From Pseudomonas oleovorans subsp. oleovorans (lineage in GTDB: Bacteria > Pseudomonadota > Gammaproteobacteria > Pseudomonadales > Pseudomonadaceae): a stretch of DNA of 64,000 bases. Under the pieces are notes generated by a model that had not been told where the DNA came from, did not search any database, and worked only from the letters and a program-made list of their open reading frames with translations. Both the position numbers and the translations under genes were made by a program. The stretch covers positions 62,001 through 126,000 of the forward strand of contig NZ_NIUB01000007.1 in the NCBI RefSeq assembly GCF_002197815.1, in the 5' to 3' direction. Positions 48,002 to 57,799 of this stretch are shown piece by piece (the stretch's first letter is position 1; every line of letters begins with the position of its first letter).

Positions 48002-49669
48002 TCAATCGTGCCAGAGCACGGCTTCGCTGCGCTGTTGCCACTCGGCGAAACGCTCGCCATAAATGCCCTCGATCACCGCGCGTTTGATTTTCAGGGTCGG
48101 CGTCAGGAAACCATTCTCCACTGCCCAGACCTCCTTGACCAGTACCAGGCCTTGCAGCCGCTCATGATGATCGAGACGACCATTGACCTCGGCGAGCAAG
48201 GCCTTGAGGCTGTTCTCCAGCTCATCGCGGCTGTCATTGGCCACCTCCTGACGCCCCACATCGGATAGCACGCACAGGGCTATGGGCTGCGGCAGGCCGT
48301 CGCCGACCACGCACACCTGCTCGATACGCGAGTGCTCGCCAATGCGGTTTTCGATCGGCGCAGGCGCGACATACTTGCCCTTGCTGGTCTTGAAGATTTC
48401 CTTGATGCGTCCGGTGAGGCGCAGGTTGCCTTCGGCGTCCTGCTCGCCCTTGTCGCCGGTGTGCAGGAAGCCATCGTCAGTCAGCGTCTCGGCGGTCTTG
48501 ATCGGGTCCTTGTAGTAACCCTGCATGGTCGCGCCGCTGCGCACCAGGACTTCGCCATCCTCGCCGATACGTACCTCGACGCCTGGGTTGTTCTGGCCGA
48601 TCCAGCCCTGCTTAAACTTGCCCGGCAGACACACGTGGGAATAACCACAGTTCTCGGTCATGCCATAGACCTCCTGGATCTCCATGCCCAGGCGGCGATA
48701 CCAGTTGAGCAGCGCCTCGGGCACCGGCGCGGCGCCGGACAGCGCATAGCGAATGGCGTCCAAACCGAGGCCGGCCAGTACCTTACGACCGATGAAGCGG
48801 CCGATGATCGGCAGCCGCAGCAGGCGGTCGAGCTTCTGCGCCGGCATCTTGCTGTACACCCCCATCTGGAACTTGGTCCAGATGCGCGGCACGCCGAACA
48901 TCACGGTCGGCCGCGCGCGCTTGAGATCCTCCAGAAAGGTATCCAGGCTCTCGGCAAAGAAGATCGCCTGCCCGGCATAGATGGACGCCAGCTCGACAAA
49001 CATGCGCTCGGCCACATGGCACAGCGGCAGGTAGGAGATCAGTCGATCATCTTCACCGACGCCAAACAGCTTGATGGCGTTGCTGGCGGCGAAACCGAAA
49101 TTGGAGAAATTGTGCATCACACCCTTGGGCGTACCTGTGGTGCCGGAGGTATAGATGATGGTGGCCAACTGGTTGGCTGCGGGCTTGGGATCGTCCTGAA
49201 TCGGCGCGCTGTGCTGCAGGTCATCCCAGCTGTAGTCGAAGCTGCCCTGCGGATGCAGCGGCAGGCTGACGGTCGGCAAGCCCTGTGGCAAGCCCGGCGC
49301 CATCGAGGCCCAGTCATCGAGCTTGCCGACAAAGGCCAGGGCAGCTTCTGAATGCTCCAGCACCTGCCCCATGGAGTCGGCGGTGAGGTTGGGGTACAGC
49401 GGTACCGAAACGTGGCCTGCCATCCAGATCGCCAGATCGGCAACGATCCAGTGCGCGCAGTTCTTGGAGATGATGGCGATGCGGCTGCCCTGTGGCAGTT
49501 CGCGGCTACGCAACCAGCTGGCTGCACGGCGCGCCTGCTCGCCCACGTCGGCCCAACTCAGCTCCAGCAGCTGGCCGCCCCCCAGAGGTTGCACCATGTA
49601 GCGTTTGTTCGGGTGCCTTGCTTCACGTTCATAAAACAGCTCGAGCGGCAAACGGATTGCATCAGCCAC
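48002..49669 (-). CDS. Long-chain acyl-CoA synthetase (AMP-binding)
   Basis: 555-aa ANL-superfamily ligase that activates a carboxylic, probably long-chain fatty, acid to acyl-CoA through an acyl-AMP. The P-loop motif is LATIIYTSGTTGTPKGVMHNF; the linker and A5 motif are EIQEVYGMTENCGYSHV; A7-A8 are DGFLHTGDKGEQDAEGNLRLTGRIKEIFKTSKGKYVAP with the hinge Lys/Asp; the catalytic Lys is in TPTLKIKRAVIEG. The start is a GTG at 49669 with AGGAGG 7 nt upstream, which fits better than any nearby ATG. A 24-bp palindrome lies 31 nt upstream, probably a repressor site. Confidence 0.88.
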   Translation of the reverse strand: MADAIRLPLELFYEREARHPNKRYMVQPLGGGQLLELSWADVGEQARRAASWLRSRELPQGSRIAIISKNCAHWIVADLAIWMAGHVSVPLYPNLTADSMGQVLEHSEAALAFVGKLDDWASMAPGLPQGLPTVSLPLHPQGSFDYSWDDLQHSAPIQDDPKPAANQLATIIYTSGTTGTPKGVMHNFSNFGFAASNAIKLFGVGEDDRLISYLPLCHVAERMFVELASIYAGQAIFFAESLDTFLEDLKRARPTVMFGVPRIWTKFQMGVYSKMPAQKLDRLLRLPIIGRFIGRKVLAGLGLDAIRYALSGAAPVPEALLNWYRRLGMEIQEVYGMTENCGYSHVCLPGKFKQGWIGQNNPGVEVRIGEDGEVLVRSGATMQGYYKDPIKTAETLTDDGFLHTGDKGEQDAEGNLRLTGRIKEIFKTSKGKYVAPAPIENRIGEHSRIEQVCVVGDGLPQPIALCVLSDVGRQEVANDSRDELENSLKALLAEVNGRLDHHERLQGLVLVKEVWAVENGFLTPTLKIKRAVIEGIYGERFAEWQQRSEAVLWHD

Positions 49670-49700
49670 AGGGCTTCCTCCTTTGTTGTTTTTGTAGGAA

Positions 49701-49724
49701 TCAACCAAGCACTTGCTTGGTTGA
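49701..49724. promoter_or_regulatory. Perfect 24-bp palindrome, likely TetR-type operator
   Basis: TCAACCAAGCAC and its complement GTGCTTGGTTGA lie back to back with no mismatch, 31 nt upstream of the acyl-CoA synthetase GTG. Size and symmetry suit a TetR-family dimer; fatty-acid genes in pseudomonads are commonly TetR-controlled. No TetR gene is in the window. Confidence 0.65.
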
Positions 49725-49850
49725 ATATTCCACGCAGACAAAAGAGGCGCAAGTTAAGAAATGTTTCTCGCCTGGAACATTTGCCCCCACGGGCAATAAG
49801 TCAGGCATGAGGCACCTGCGACGCCACAAGTGGCGACACAGGGCGAAAGG

Positions 49851-50309
49851 TCAACGGGGGTGGATAAGCGCCAACAGCTCCATCAGCCCGGCGGCCGGGA
49901 TATCGCCTTCCAGCTCAGCCAGGCTGGCGGTGCGCATGGGCAGCGGCTCCTGGCGATGCCCGTGCACCAGCAGCCCGCCCAGCGCGCCGATCAGCGGTTG
50001 ATGGCTGACCAGCAGCACCTCGGCACGCTCACGCTCATCGAGATACTTCAGGGCATCACGCGGATCACTGTCCGGCGTCAGCCAGGTCACGGTGTTTATC
50101 TTGCCGCTGAACCCCAGCTCGCTGCGTACCAGCTCGGCCGTCTGCTGGGCACGCACGTAGGGGCTGGCGACGATGGCGGTCAGGGGCCGACCGGCGAGCT
50201 GGGCGGCAGCCTGCTGCACTTCCTTGCGACCATGGGCGGTCAGCTCGCGGGCAGCATCAGTGGCTGCCTGCGGCTCGGCCTCACCATGGCGCAACAGCCA
50301 TAACCTCAC
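49851..50309 (-). CDS. sixA: Phosphohistidine phosphatase SixA
   Basis: 152-aa histidine phosphatase that dephosphorylates HPt domains or phosphotransfer proteins. The RHG motif is at residues 7-9 (LWLLRHGEAEP), ASPYVRAQQTAEL gives the second Arg, and LLVSHQPLIGAL the second catalytic His. The start is a GTG at 50309 overlapping the DUF4389 stop (GTGA). It is next to the remnant of a hybrid kinase with a phosphorelay, so its possible local partner is gone. Confidence 0.9.
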   Translation of the reverse strand: MRLWLLRHGEAEPQAATDAARELTAHGRKEVQQAAAQLAGRPLTAIVASPYVRAQQTAELVRSELGFSGKINTVTWLTPDSDPRDALKYLDERERAEVLLVSHQPLIGALGGLLVHGHRQEPLPMRTASLAELEGDIPAAGLMELLALIHPR

Positions 50310-50653
50310 AGCTTGGGCTCCTCGTCACGCACCGGATGCGGCGCCGGCGGGATACTGTGCGCGGTCTCGCCTTCCGGCGCCCGCGGCGTCGGCCAATCGG
50401 CGAACGGCCAGGGTTTTTCATCGGTATTGAAGGTGCCGAAACGACCGATCTGCGCCAGATACTGGCTGAGGCTGTCGCCAAAACCCAGCAGGCTGGCATT
50501 GGGCGCACCGTAGAACAGGCGGTAACCCAGTTGCAGCAGCACCACGGCGCCGAGCAGCAATTCGGCCAGTTGCCAGACGATGACGAATATCACCATCCAC
50601 ATAATGCGCAGCAGAATCGACTCACGCTCCAACTCCTGCTTTTCATCACTCAT
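50306..50653 (-). CDS. DUF4389 membrane protein
   Basis: 115-aa protein with one or two hydrophobic stretches (about 15-48, LLRIMWMVIFVIVWQLAELLLGAVVLLQLGYRLF) and a proline-rich cytoplasmic tail (about 82-115). It fits the DUF4389 family, of unknown function. It lies between gpsA and sixA on the same strand, 29 nt after gpsA, and its stop overlaps the sixA GTG, so the three form an operon in the PA1614-PA1612 order. The ATG at 50653 begins MSDEKQELERESILLR. Confidence 0.78.
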   Translation of the reverse strand: MSDEKQELERESILLRIMWMVIFVIVWQLAELLLGAVVLLQLGYRLFYGAPNASLLGFGDSLSQYLAQIGRFGTFNTDEKPWPFADWPTPRAPEGETAHSIPPAPHPVRDEEPKL

Positions 50654-50682
50654 GACTTACGCTCCTTGATTGGCTGCCTGGT

Positions 50683-51705
50683 TCAGAAGCCGGCAGTGGG
50701 GATGAAATCGACGTCGGTCTTGGGCTCACCGAGCATCAACAGTTCGATGACCTGCGCCAGCGTACGCCCCTCGAAGAGAATGGCATGCAGGCCAGCGACC
50801 AGCGGCATGTACACGTCCAGTTCTTCGGCACGGGCCTTGAGTACCTTGAGCGTATTGACCCCTTCGGCGACTTCGCCAAGGCGCTGCACCGCGTCTTCCA
50901 AGCTGAGGCCTTCACCCAGGGCGTAACCCACCTGATAATTGCGACTTTTCGGTGACGAACAGGTGACGATCAGATCGCCGACGCCGGCCAGACCAAGGAA
51001 GGTCATGGGATTGGCACCAAGCTTGACCGCGAAACGGGTCATTTCCGCCAGGGCGCGGGTGATCAGCATGCTTTTGGTGTTCTCCCCCATGCCCAGCGCC
51101 GCCGCCATGCCGGACATGATGGCGTAGACGTTCTTCAACGCGCCGCCGAGCTCGACGCCGAAACGATCGGCGCTGGCGTAGACACGGAAGGTTCTGCCAT
51201 GCAGAGCCTGCTGCACGCACAGGCACAGTTGTTCATCTTCACTGGCGATCACCGTGGCAGTCAGGGCGTGATCGGCCACTTCCTTGGCCAGATTCGGCCC
51301 GGACAGCACGCCGATACGCGCGTCGGGGGCGATCTCTTCGAGAATCTGGCTCATCAGCTTGAAGGTCTTGGCCTCGATGCCCTTGGTGGTGCTGATCAGC
51401 ATCTTGCCCGCCAACTGCGCCGCCACCGGTTGCAGGGCATCGCGCAGGGCGTTGGAAGGCAATGCGACCAGCACCAGCTCGGCCTGCTGCAGCACGCCGC
51501 TCAGGTCACTGGTCGGCTCGATACCGCAATGCAGCTTGACGCCCTTCAGATAGCGCGGGTTCTCGCCGCTCTGACGCATCTGCTCGGCCTGCTCGGGATC
51601 ACGCATCCACTGCAGGACGCGCTGGCCGTTCTCCGCCAGCAGGTTGGCCAGGGCGGTGCCGAAGCTGCCGCCGCCGAGTACGGCAATGGGTTGGAGCTGT
51701 GTCAT
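50683..51705 (-). CDS. gpsA: Glycerol-3-phosphate dehydrogenase [NAD(P)+]
   Basis: Reduces dihydroxyacetone phosphate to sn-glycerol-3-phosphate for phospholipid synthesis (340 aa, normal length). Rossmann motif [21 protein letters not shown] at the start, [15 protein letters not shown], and the substrate and catalytic region [60 protein letters not shown] with the catalytic Lys. The ATG at 51705 has GGAAGACC close upstream; the frame seven codons longer is not conserved. It heads the gpsA-DUF4389-sixA operon. Confidence 0.95.
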   Translation of the reverse strand: MTQLQPIAVLGGGSFGTALANLLAENGQRVLQWMRDPEQAEQMRQSGENPRYLKGVKLHCGIEPTSDLSGVLQQAELVLVALPSNALRDALQPVAAQLAGKMLISTTKGIEAKTFKLMSQILEEIAPDARIGVLSGPNLAKEVADHALTATVIASEDEQLCLCVQQALHGRTFRVYASADRFGVELGGALKNVYAIMSGMAAALGMGENTKSMLITRALAEMTRFAVKLGANPMTFLGLAGVGDLIVTCSSPKSRNYQVGYALGEGLSLEDAVQRLGEVAEGVNTLKVLKARAEELDVYMPLVAGLHAILFEGRTLAQVIELLMLGEPKTDVDFIPTAGF

Positions 51706-51905
51706 AGGTCTTCCGAATGAGGCCATGCGTGATGGCGGTCTGCGGGCATTATACGGAGCCGAGAGTACCCGGTCAGGGCAAAAGTTCAGTGCAGACTATC
51801 CGCAGAGCCGGGCAAACGAGAATTACCGCAGAGTGCAGGCGCCTGACGCTGGCAAAGCGCGTCGGGTCGGTTAACATGCGGGATTGACCATAATTGCCAA
51901 GGACG

Positions 51906-52943
51906 ATGCGCCTCACGTCAGGCAGCAGCGCCGCTTTTCAGGGATGGTGGAGCCATGAACCAGCGTCGCGGCTAGAACATTCACACCTGCACTCAGTTGA
52001 TCAGTGTCGGCCCGTCCCTGCTGCTGACCGGCTTTCTCACCCATCCGCCTGCAGGACCTGCGCCTGGAGCAAGGTCATATCGGCCACTGGAAAGCCTGCT
52101 GCGTGCCACCCTTGGCCCCCCCGACGTGCGTTTCGCTGAAGTGCGTGACCGCGACGACAACATTCTGGTCTACGTCGAACGGCCCAAGGAACAAGGCCAT
52201 AGCACGCCGCAAGTCGAGGTGTTCCAGGCACCGACTCGCCTGCAGGGCCAGCCTGCCCATACGCAAGCGCTGCCACCCTTGGGCAAGTCACTCGGCGACG
52301 GCTACCTGGGCCGGGTTGTGGTGGGCATGTCCAACGACACCTTAAATACGCGCCAGCAGGAGATACTGTTCAAGGCCGGCGTTCTCTCATTGCTTGCCCT
52401 GCTCCTGACCTTCCTGCTCGCCCGTACCCTGGCCGAGCGCATGAGCGGCACCCTGTGCGCGGAAAGCCAACTGGACACAGGCTCGGTGTTTACCCTGGAA
52501 ATACCGCTGCCCTTTCTGGCCCACAACGAACCGGTACAAAGCAGTGACACTCAAAACCTGGGTAGCGGCGAGGGTCAGTCGGTGTTGCTGGTCGAGGACA
52601 ACCCGGTCAACCAGACCGTGATCGAAGCCATGCTGCGCAGCCTGGGCTAGCAGATCAGCCAGGTCGGCGACGGCCAACAGGCCGTACAGAACTGCCGCGC
52701 ACAGGATTACGCCGCCCTCCTCATGGACTGCAGGCTACCGCTGATCGACGGTTACGAGGCAACGCGGCAAATTCGCCAGCTCGAGGCAGACAACAACTGC
52801 CCATCATCGCCCTCACCGCCAATGCCCTGCAGGGCGACCGCGAAGCCTGCCTGGCCGCCGGAATGAACGATTACCTGGCAAAACCATTCAAACGTGCCGA
52901 CCTGCAACGTATCCTGCAGCGCTGGCTGCCATCGCGACCTTAG
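51906..52943 (+). pseudogene. Decayed hybrid sensor histidine kinase (PA1611 position)
   Basis: A remnant with several lesions. A TM1-like segment (ISVGPSLLLTGFLT), then a shift of frame around RLQDLRLEQGHIG, then periplasmic sensor sequence (LESLLRATLGPPDVRFAEVRDRDDNILVYVE) and TM2 (AGVLSLLALLLTFLLARTLAERMSG). It then jumps directly to the last strand of an HATPase (LDTGSVFTLEIPLPF), so the HisKA and ATP-binding core of some 250 residues is deleted. A receiver domain follows ([22 protein letters not shown]), broken by a TAG at 52648 and a frameshift near 52795, ending [28 protein letters not shown] in another frame. Position between gpsA/sixA and fabA is that of PA1611, a BarA-like kinase of the Gac/Rsm network. 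Confidence 0.85.
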
Positions 52944-53014
52944 TCAACTGGCGCCCGTGACAAGCCGGCGTTACAAGGGGAAACTGCGGCAGCTGTGACA
53001 ACATGGAAGCAGCA

Positions 53015-53030
53015 GAGTACAACTGTACTC
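53015..53030. promoter_or_regulatory. Candidate FabR/DesT-like operator of fabAB
   Basis: GAGTACA, AC, TGTACTC: perfect 7-nt arms, about 130 nt upstream of the fabA ATG. The GTACA-N2-TGTAC core is like the TetR-family FabR/DesT sites that tune unsaturated fatty-acid genes in enterics and pseudomonads. Assignment is by resemblance only. Confidence 0.6.
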
Positions 53031-53161
53031 ACTGCGCTGTGACTTTCACCACAACGCAACAGTCTATGACTAGGCTGCCGGCGCCCGGTCTGATTTTCCA
53101 GACGCGCCGGCCAGGACGATTCGCCCAGCCTTAGAAGCGTGGGGACAATTGAGGAGCTCGC

Positions 53162-53677
53162 ATGACAAGACAAAACGCCTACACCCGGGAAGATCTGCTC
53201 GCCTGCAGCCGCGGCGAACTGTTCGGCCCGGGGAACGCGCAACTGCCCGCCCCAAATATGCTGATGATCGATCGCATCGCTCACATCAGCGAAACCGGCG
53301 GCAAGTACGGCAAGGGCGAAATCGTCGCTGAGCTCGATATCAATCCGGACCTGTGGTTCTTCGGCTGCCACTTCGAGGGTGATCCGGTCATGCCGGGCTG
53401 CCTCGGTCTCGACGCCATGTGGCAGCTGGTCGGCTTCTATCTCGGCTGGCAAGGCAACCCGGGGCGCGGCCGTGCCCTGGGTAGCGGCGAAGTGAAATTC
53501 TTCGGTCAGGTACTGCCGACCGCCAAGAAGGTCACCTACAACATTCACATCAAGCGCACCATCAGCCGCTCGCTGATCCTCGGCATCGCCGACGGCACCG
53601 TAGCCGTCGACGGTCGCGAAATTTACAGCGCCGAAGGCCTGCGCGTCGGCCTGTTCACCTCCACCGACAGTTTCTGA
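53162..53677 (+). CDS. fabA: 3-hydroxydecanoyl-ACP dehydratase/isomerase
   Basis: Key enzyme of anaerobic unsaturated fatty-acid synthesis (171 aa): dehydrates 3-hydroxydecanoyl-ACP and isomerises trans-2 to cis-3-decenoyl-ACP. Catalytic His70 and Asp84 fall exactly at the E. coli positions in [22 protein letters not shown]. The ATG at 53162 has GAGGAG upstream. It is followed 11 nt later by fabB, the classic FabAB operon of pseudomonads. Expression probably responds to acyl composition through the palindrome at 53015. Confidence 0.97.
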   Translation: MTRQNAYTREDLLACSRGELFGPGNAQLPAPNMLMIDRIAHISETGGKYGKGEIVAELDINPDLWFFGCHFEGDPVMPGCLGLDAMWQLVGFYLGWQGNPGRGRALGSGEVKFFGQVLPTAKKVTYNIHIKRTISRSLILGIADGTVAVDGREIYSAEGLRVGLFTSTDSF

Positions 53678-53688
53678 AGGACTTGCAC

Positions 53689-54909
53689 ATGCGTCGTGTA
53701 GTGATCACCGGTCTGGGCATCGTTTCCTGCCTGGGCAATGACAAAGAAACCGTTGCCGGCAGCCTTCGCGTGGGCAAATCAGGCATCCGTTTCAACCCCT
53801 CCTACGCCGAAATGGGCCTGCGTAGTCATGTCTCCGGTTCGGTCAACCTGAATCTGGAAGAGCTGATCGACCGCAAACTGTTCCGCTTCATGGGCGACGC
53901 TGCGGCTTACGCCTATCTGTCGATGGAACAGGCGATCAAGGACTCCGGCCTCAGCGAAGAGCAGGTTTCCAATCCGCGCACTGGCCTGATCGCCGGTTCC
54001 GGTGGCGCTTCCACCGTCAACCAGATGGAAGCCATCGATACCCTGCGCGAAAAAGGCGTCAAGCGCATCGGCCCATACCGCGTAACCCGCACCATGGGCA
54101 GCACCGTATCAGCGTGCCTGGCGACTCCGTTCAAGATCAAGGGCGTCAACTTCTCCATCTCCTCGGCCTGCGCCACCAGCGCACACTGCATCGGCCAGGC
54201 CATGGAGCAGATCCAGCTGGGCAAGCAGGACGTGGTCTTTGCCGGCGGCGGTGAAGAAGAACATTGGAGCCAGAGCTGCCTGTTCGACGCCATGGGTGCC
54301 CTCTCCACCCAGTACAACGAGACCCCGGAAAAAGCCTCGCGCGCCTACGACGCCAAGCGTGACGGTTTCGTCATCGCCGGCGGTGGCGGCATGGTCGTGG
54401 TCGAGGAGCTGGAGCACGCTCTGGCCCGCGGCGCCAAGATCTACGCGGAAATCGTCGGTTACGGCGCCACCAGCGATGGCTACGACATGGTTGCTCCGAG
54501 CGGCGAAGGCGCGATCCGCTGCATGCAGCAGGCGCTGGCCACCGTCGACACCCCGATCGACTACCTGAACACCCACGGCACCTCCACCCCGGTCGGCGAC
54601 GTCGCCGAAATCCGCGGTGTACGTGAAGTGTTCGGTGACAAGGCTCCGGCCATCAGCTCGACCAAGAGCCTGTCCGGCCACAGCCTCGGTGCAGCCGGCG
54701 TGCAGGAAGCGATCTACTGCATGCTGATGATGGAAGGCAACTTCATCGCCGCCTCGGCCAACATCGACGAACTCGATCCGGAAGTCGCCGACATGCCGAT
54801 CCAGCTCAGCACCGTCGAGAACGCCAAGCTCGATACCGTGATGAGCAACAGCTTCGGCTTCGGTGGCACCAATGCCACCCTGGTGCTCAAGCGCTGGGCC
54901 GGCAAGTAA
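53689..54909 (+). CDS. fabB: Beta-ketoacyl-ACP synthase I
   Basis: Elongating condensing enzyme (406 aa) needed for unsaturated fatty acids; takes cis-3-decenoyl-ACP from FabA onward. The catalytic triad is visible: Cys161 in [13 protein letters not shown], His296 in [12 protein letters not shown] and His331 in [16 protein letters not shown]. The C-terminal [18 protein letters not shown] is typical. The ATG at 53689 has AAGGA upstream; the in-frame TTG two codons earlier is unlikely. It is the second gene of fabAB, with a strong terminator after it. Confidence 0.97.
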   Translation: MRRVVITGLGIVSCLGNDKETVAGSLRVGKSGIRFNPSYAEMGLRSHVSGSVNLNLEELIDRKLFRFMGDAAAYAYLSMEQAIKDSGLSEEQVSNPRTGLIAGSGGASTVNQMEAIDTLREKGVKRIGPYRVTRTMGSTVSACLATPFKIKGVNFSISSACATSAHCIGQAMEQIQLGKQDVVFAGGGEEEHWSQSCLFDAMGALSTQYNETPEKASRAYDAKRDGFVIAGGGGMVVVEELEHALARGAKIYAEIVGYGATSDGYDMVAPSGEGAIRCMQQALATVDTPIDYLNTHGTSTPVGDVAEIRGVREVFGDKAPAISSTKSLSGHSLGAAGVQEAIYCMLMMEGNFIAASANIDELDPEVADMPIQLSTVENAKLDTVMSNSFGFGGTNATLVLKRWAGK

Positions 54910-54925
54910 CTGCTGCCGCGGTAAA

Positions 54926-54953
54926 GAAAACGGCGCCTTCGGGCGCCGTTTTC
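54926..54953 (+). terminator. Terminator of fabAB
   Basis: GAAAACGGCGCC, TTCG loop, GGCGCCGTTTTC: a perfect 12-bp stem with stabilising tetraloop and T-run, 16 nt after fabB. Confidence 0.92.
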
Positions 54954-55002
54954 GTTCGTGCTGCTTTCCCCTGCCGCTGGCAGGAGGGAAAATGGCCGTG
55001 CC

Positions 55003-56628
55003 TCAGACCTTGAAACGCGCTACCAGGTTGTTCAGGTCGATCGCCAGGCGCGACAGCTCCTGGCTAGCCGCACTGGTCTGGTTGGCACCCGCCGAACTCT
55101 GCAGCGACAGATCGCGAATATTGACCAAATTGCGATCCACCTCCCTCGCCACCTGAGCCTGCTCTTCCGACGCACTGGCAATCACCAGGTTGCGCTCGTT
55201 GATCGAGGAGATCGCCTGAGTGATCAACTCCAGCGCCGCGCCCGCAGCCTGGGCCACCTCAAGGGTGGAGCGGGCGCGATTGTTGCTGCTCTGCATCGAC
55301 CCGACCGCCTGATCGGTGCCGCTTTGAATGGCACCGATCATCTGCTCGATCTCCTGCGTGGATTGCTGAGTGCGATGCGCCAGCGCACGCACCTCGTCAG
55401 CCACTACAGCGAAGCCTCGTCCCGCATCACCGGCCCGCGCCGCCTCGATGGCAGCGTTGAGCGCCAACAGGTTGGTCTGCTCGGCAATGGAGCGGATCAC
55501 GTCAAGCACCTTGCTGATCTCACGGACCCGCTCGGCCAACTTCTCAACCTCACCCGCGGTGCCATTTACGTCATCAGCCAGCTGACTGATTGAGCTCACG
55601 GTCTGGCGCACCTGCTCGCGCCCCTGCTGTGCGGTCACGGTAGAGGCGCGCGACGCTTCCGAGGTACTCACCGCATTACGCGCGACCTCTTCGACCGCGG
55701 CAGTCATCTCGTTGACTGCCGTAGCAGCCTGTTCGATCTCGGCGTTCTGCTGATGCAGGGCGCGAGTCGAATCTTCGGTCACCGCATGCAATTCTTCGGA
55801 TGCCGATGCCAGTTGATTGGACGAGTCGGCGATGCTCTGAATGGTGTTACGCAGGCTCTGCTGCATGCTTTTCAGGGCGTTTAGCAGCCGTGCCGGCTCG
55901 TCACGGCCCTCGACGTGGATGCTCTGGGTCAGATCACCCGACGCCACTACCTCGGCAAGACGTACCGCCTCCTTCAGCGGCGCGACGATGCTACGGGTCA
56001 GCAGCAGTGCCAGGCCCACGGTAGCCAGCGCCGCCAGTGCCATCATCACCACTACCCAGGTACGCGCCGAATCGAACACCTGCCCAGCCTTGCGAGCTGC
56101 CTCGATAGCGCCCTTGCGGTTCAGCTCGGAAAGATCAGTTAGAGCACGCGCCATATCATCGGCATGTTGATTAAGCGTGCCACGGGTCACGGCAATGGCA
56201 TCGTCGAAGTTACCTTGGCGAATGAAGGCAACGATCTTGCCCTGCTCCTGCAAGTAGGCCGCTTCGGCTCGGCGAAAAACCTCGTAAAGGCTACGCTCCT
56301 CACTACCGGAGATAAGCTTTTGATACGGGGAGTCAGCCGCACTCAACTCAGTACGCAGTTCATCGGCAAGGCGCAGGTTCCTCTGAAGCTCATCAGGCTC
56401 ACGACTGAGCATCAGCCGCAGCGTCACGGCACGCAGACGCAGGATGTCCTGGCTGACCTCCCCCAGCGCCATCATACTTGGCAGCCAATGCTGATCGACT
56501 GCCTCGGACTGCTTGCGCATCTCGCTCATCTGCAACAGCGAAAAAGCCCCAAGCAGCAACACCAGCAAAGCCACTAGACCGAACCCCAAGGCAGCCCGTG
56601 GTGCGATAGAAAGATTACGCAGCGACAT
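55003..56628 (-). CDS. Methyl-accepting chemotaxis protein 3
   Basis: Chemoreceptor (541 aa). It has TM1 at about 11-33 ([23 protein letters not shown]), a four-helix-bundle sensor (4HB_MCP, about 35-190) and TM2 at about 192-213. HAMP follows ([39 protein letters not shown]), then the signalling domain with [37 protein letters not shown]. The ATG at 56628 is chosen for its GGGAG ribosome site. Position downstream of and convergent with fabB agrees with PA1608. The ligand is unknown. Confidence 0.9.
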   Translation of the reverse strand: MSLRNLSIAPRAALGFGLVALLVLLLGAFSLLQMSEMRKQSEAVDQHWLPSMMALGEVSQDILRLRAVTLRLMLSREPDELQRNLRLADELRTELSAADSPYQKLISGSEERSLYEVFRRAEAAYLQEQGKIVAFIRQGNFDDAIAVTRGTLNQHADDMARALTDLSELNRKGAIEAARKAGQVFDSARTWVVVMMALAALATVGLALLLTRSIVAPLKEAVRLAEVVASGDLTQSIHVEGRDEPARLLNALKSMQQSLRNTIQSIADSSNQLASASEELHAVTEDSTRALHQQNAEIEQAATAVNEMTAAVEEVARNAVSTSEASRASTVTAQQGREQVRQTVSSISQLADDVNGTAGEVEKLAERVREISKVLDVIRSIAEQTNLLALNAAIEAARAGDAGRGFAVVADEVRALAHRTQQSTQEIEQMIGAIQSGTDQAVGSMQSSNNRARSTLEVAQAAGAALELITQAISSINERNLVIASASEEQAQVAREVDRNLVNIRDLSLQSSAGANQTSAASQELSRLAIDLNNLVARFKV

Positions 56629-56763
56629 TTTTGCCACTCCCATTGCGCGCAGAAATCGAGACATCCTTCGCCGCACTTGGCAAAAGACCTTCAGAGATTG
56701 CGCTAATCCCTTCTTTCTTATCGACGCGATTCAGTCGTTCTTGATAAGGAAATAAAGAAATTT

Positions 56764-57114
56764 CTAACGACGCAGAGCCTTGGCCATCGCCTGGTCGACG
56801 TGGTGTCGCCATTCGTCATCGCGCCACTGCTCCTCCCGACGCGCCTGCCAGTCATCGATGCGCTGCACGTCTTCGCATTGGCGGAAGCCATCCTCCCAGC
56901 CGCGGGCATACAGCGGCTCGGCCATGTAACGTGGCACGTCCTTGTCGAACTGACCGAGCGGGCCAACAGCCGAACGCCCACTGCTGCAACCGTCCTCGAA
57001 GCCGTCGACGAAGGTCGGCGGATAGTTCTCTGCCAGCATCTGCTCGCGCAGGCTCTGACACCCCAGCAAGACCAGCAACGACAGGCCACAGATCAGCAAA
57101 CGCGCGACCTTCAT
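56764..57114 (-). CDS. Small lipoprotein of the LtaS/PAP2 cluster
   Basis: 116-aa lipoprotein: signal peptide MKVARLLICGLSLLVLLGC with lipobox VLLGC (Cys19). A short conserved-looking domain follows (YPPTFVDGFEDGCSSGRSAVGPLGQFDKDVPRYMAEPLYARGWEDGFRQC) with two repeats of the pattern F/W-x-DGF. The C-terminal helix is highly charged (RIDDWQARREEQWRDDEWRHHVDQAM). Function unknown. It is the last gene of a four-gene strand (LtaS-like, PAP2, phosphatase, lipoprotein), 4 nt after the phosphatase stop. Start ATG at 57114. Confidence 0.75.
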   Translation of the reverse strand: MKVARLLICGLSLLVLLGCQSLREQMLAENYPPTFVDGFEDGCSSGRSAVGPLGQFDKDVPRYMAEPLYARGWEDGFRQCEDVQRIDDWQARREEQWRDDEWRHHVDQAMAKALRR

Positions 57115-57118
57115 GACT

Positions 57119-57799
57119 TCATACCCCCTCGATTACGCCGAGCAGCCGATCCTTTAACGCGCACAGTGCCCATGCGCTGGTGCTGCATGCACCGCTGGCC
57201 AACGCCGAGCGCAACGCCGGAATATCGACACCTCGCAGGTAACGCTCGGCGTCGTCCATGCGCTCCTGGCCACCAAAACCGCCACCGCGCATTTCCGCCA
57301 GCGCCTGCTCCTTGCTCCAGTTCTGGTAGATCACCCGGTACATGGCGGCGATAAGACCCGTACGATTCTGCCCGTGCTTGCAGTGAATCAGAACGCGGCC
57401 ACGGCTTTGCGCGTGGTGAATGCTGCGCAGCGCTTCGATGACATCGGCGTCATCGATACGGTCGGTACGCAGCGGCAGATGCACCTGAACAACCTGGGGA
57501 TCCTTCAACCACTGCTCATCGCCGCGCTGGTAGAAGTTGATCACCGTGGCGATACCCAGCGCCTGCAACTGTGGCAGGTCCCTGGCACTGGGCAAGGCGC
57601 TGCGATAGAGATCAGGCGCCATGCGATAGAGGTTGATGCGGCTGTCCAGCGACTGAGCCCAACTGGCCGGACGTTCGCCCTGCCCGGGTACTGGCGCAGT
57701 GGTGGCGGCCCAGACCATGCTCAACGGCAGCGCCAGTAGCGCTGCGAAAAACACCATTGCGGCCAGCGTCAGGCGCAGGCCCTGTAGAAATCTGTTCAT
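57119..57799 (-). CDS. Exported dual-specificity phosphatase, TpbA-like
   Basis: 226-aa protein with an N-terminal membrane/signal segment (about 13-32, LTLAAMVFFAALLALPLSMVWA) and a cysteine-based phosphatase domain. The P-loop is VLIHCKHGQNRTGLIAAMYRV (C-x5-R) with an upstream general-acid loop LPLRTDRIDD. The HCKHGxNRTGLIAAMYR string is the one in P. aeruginosa TpbA, a periplasmic tyrosine phosphatase acting on the diguanylate cyclase TpbB/YfiN. Orthology is unproven. The ATG at 57799 overlaps the PAP2 stop (ATGA). Context beside PAP2 and LtaS-like genes suggests instead a phospholipid- or glycan-phosphate substrate. Confidence 0.82.
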   Translation of the reverse strand: MNRFLQGLRLTLAAMVFFAALLALPLSMVWAATTAPVPGQGERPASWAQSLDSRINLYRMAPDLYRSALPSARDLPQLQALGIATVINFYQRGDEQWLKDPQVVQVHLPLRTDRIDDADVIEALRSIHHAQSRGRVLIHCKHGQNRTGLIAAMYRVIYQNWSKEQALAEMRGGGFGGQERMDDAERYLRGVDIPALRSALASGACSTSAWALCALKDRLLGVIEGV

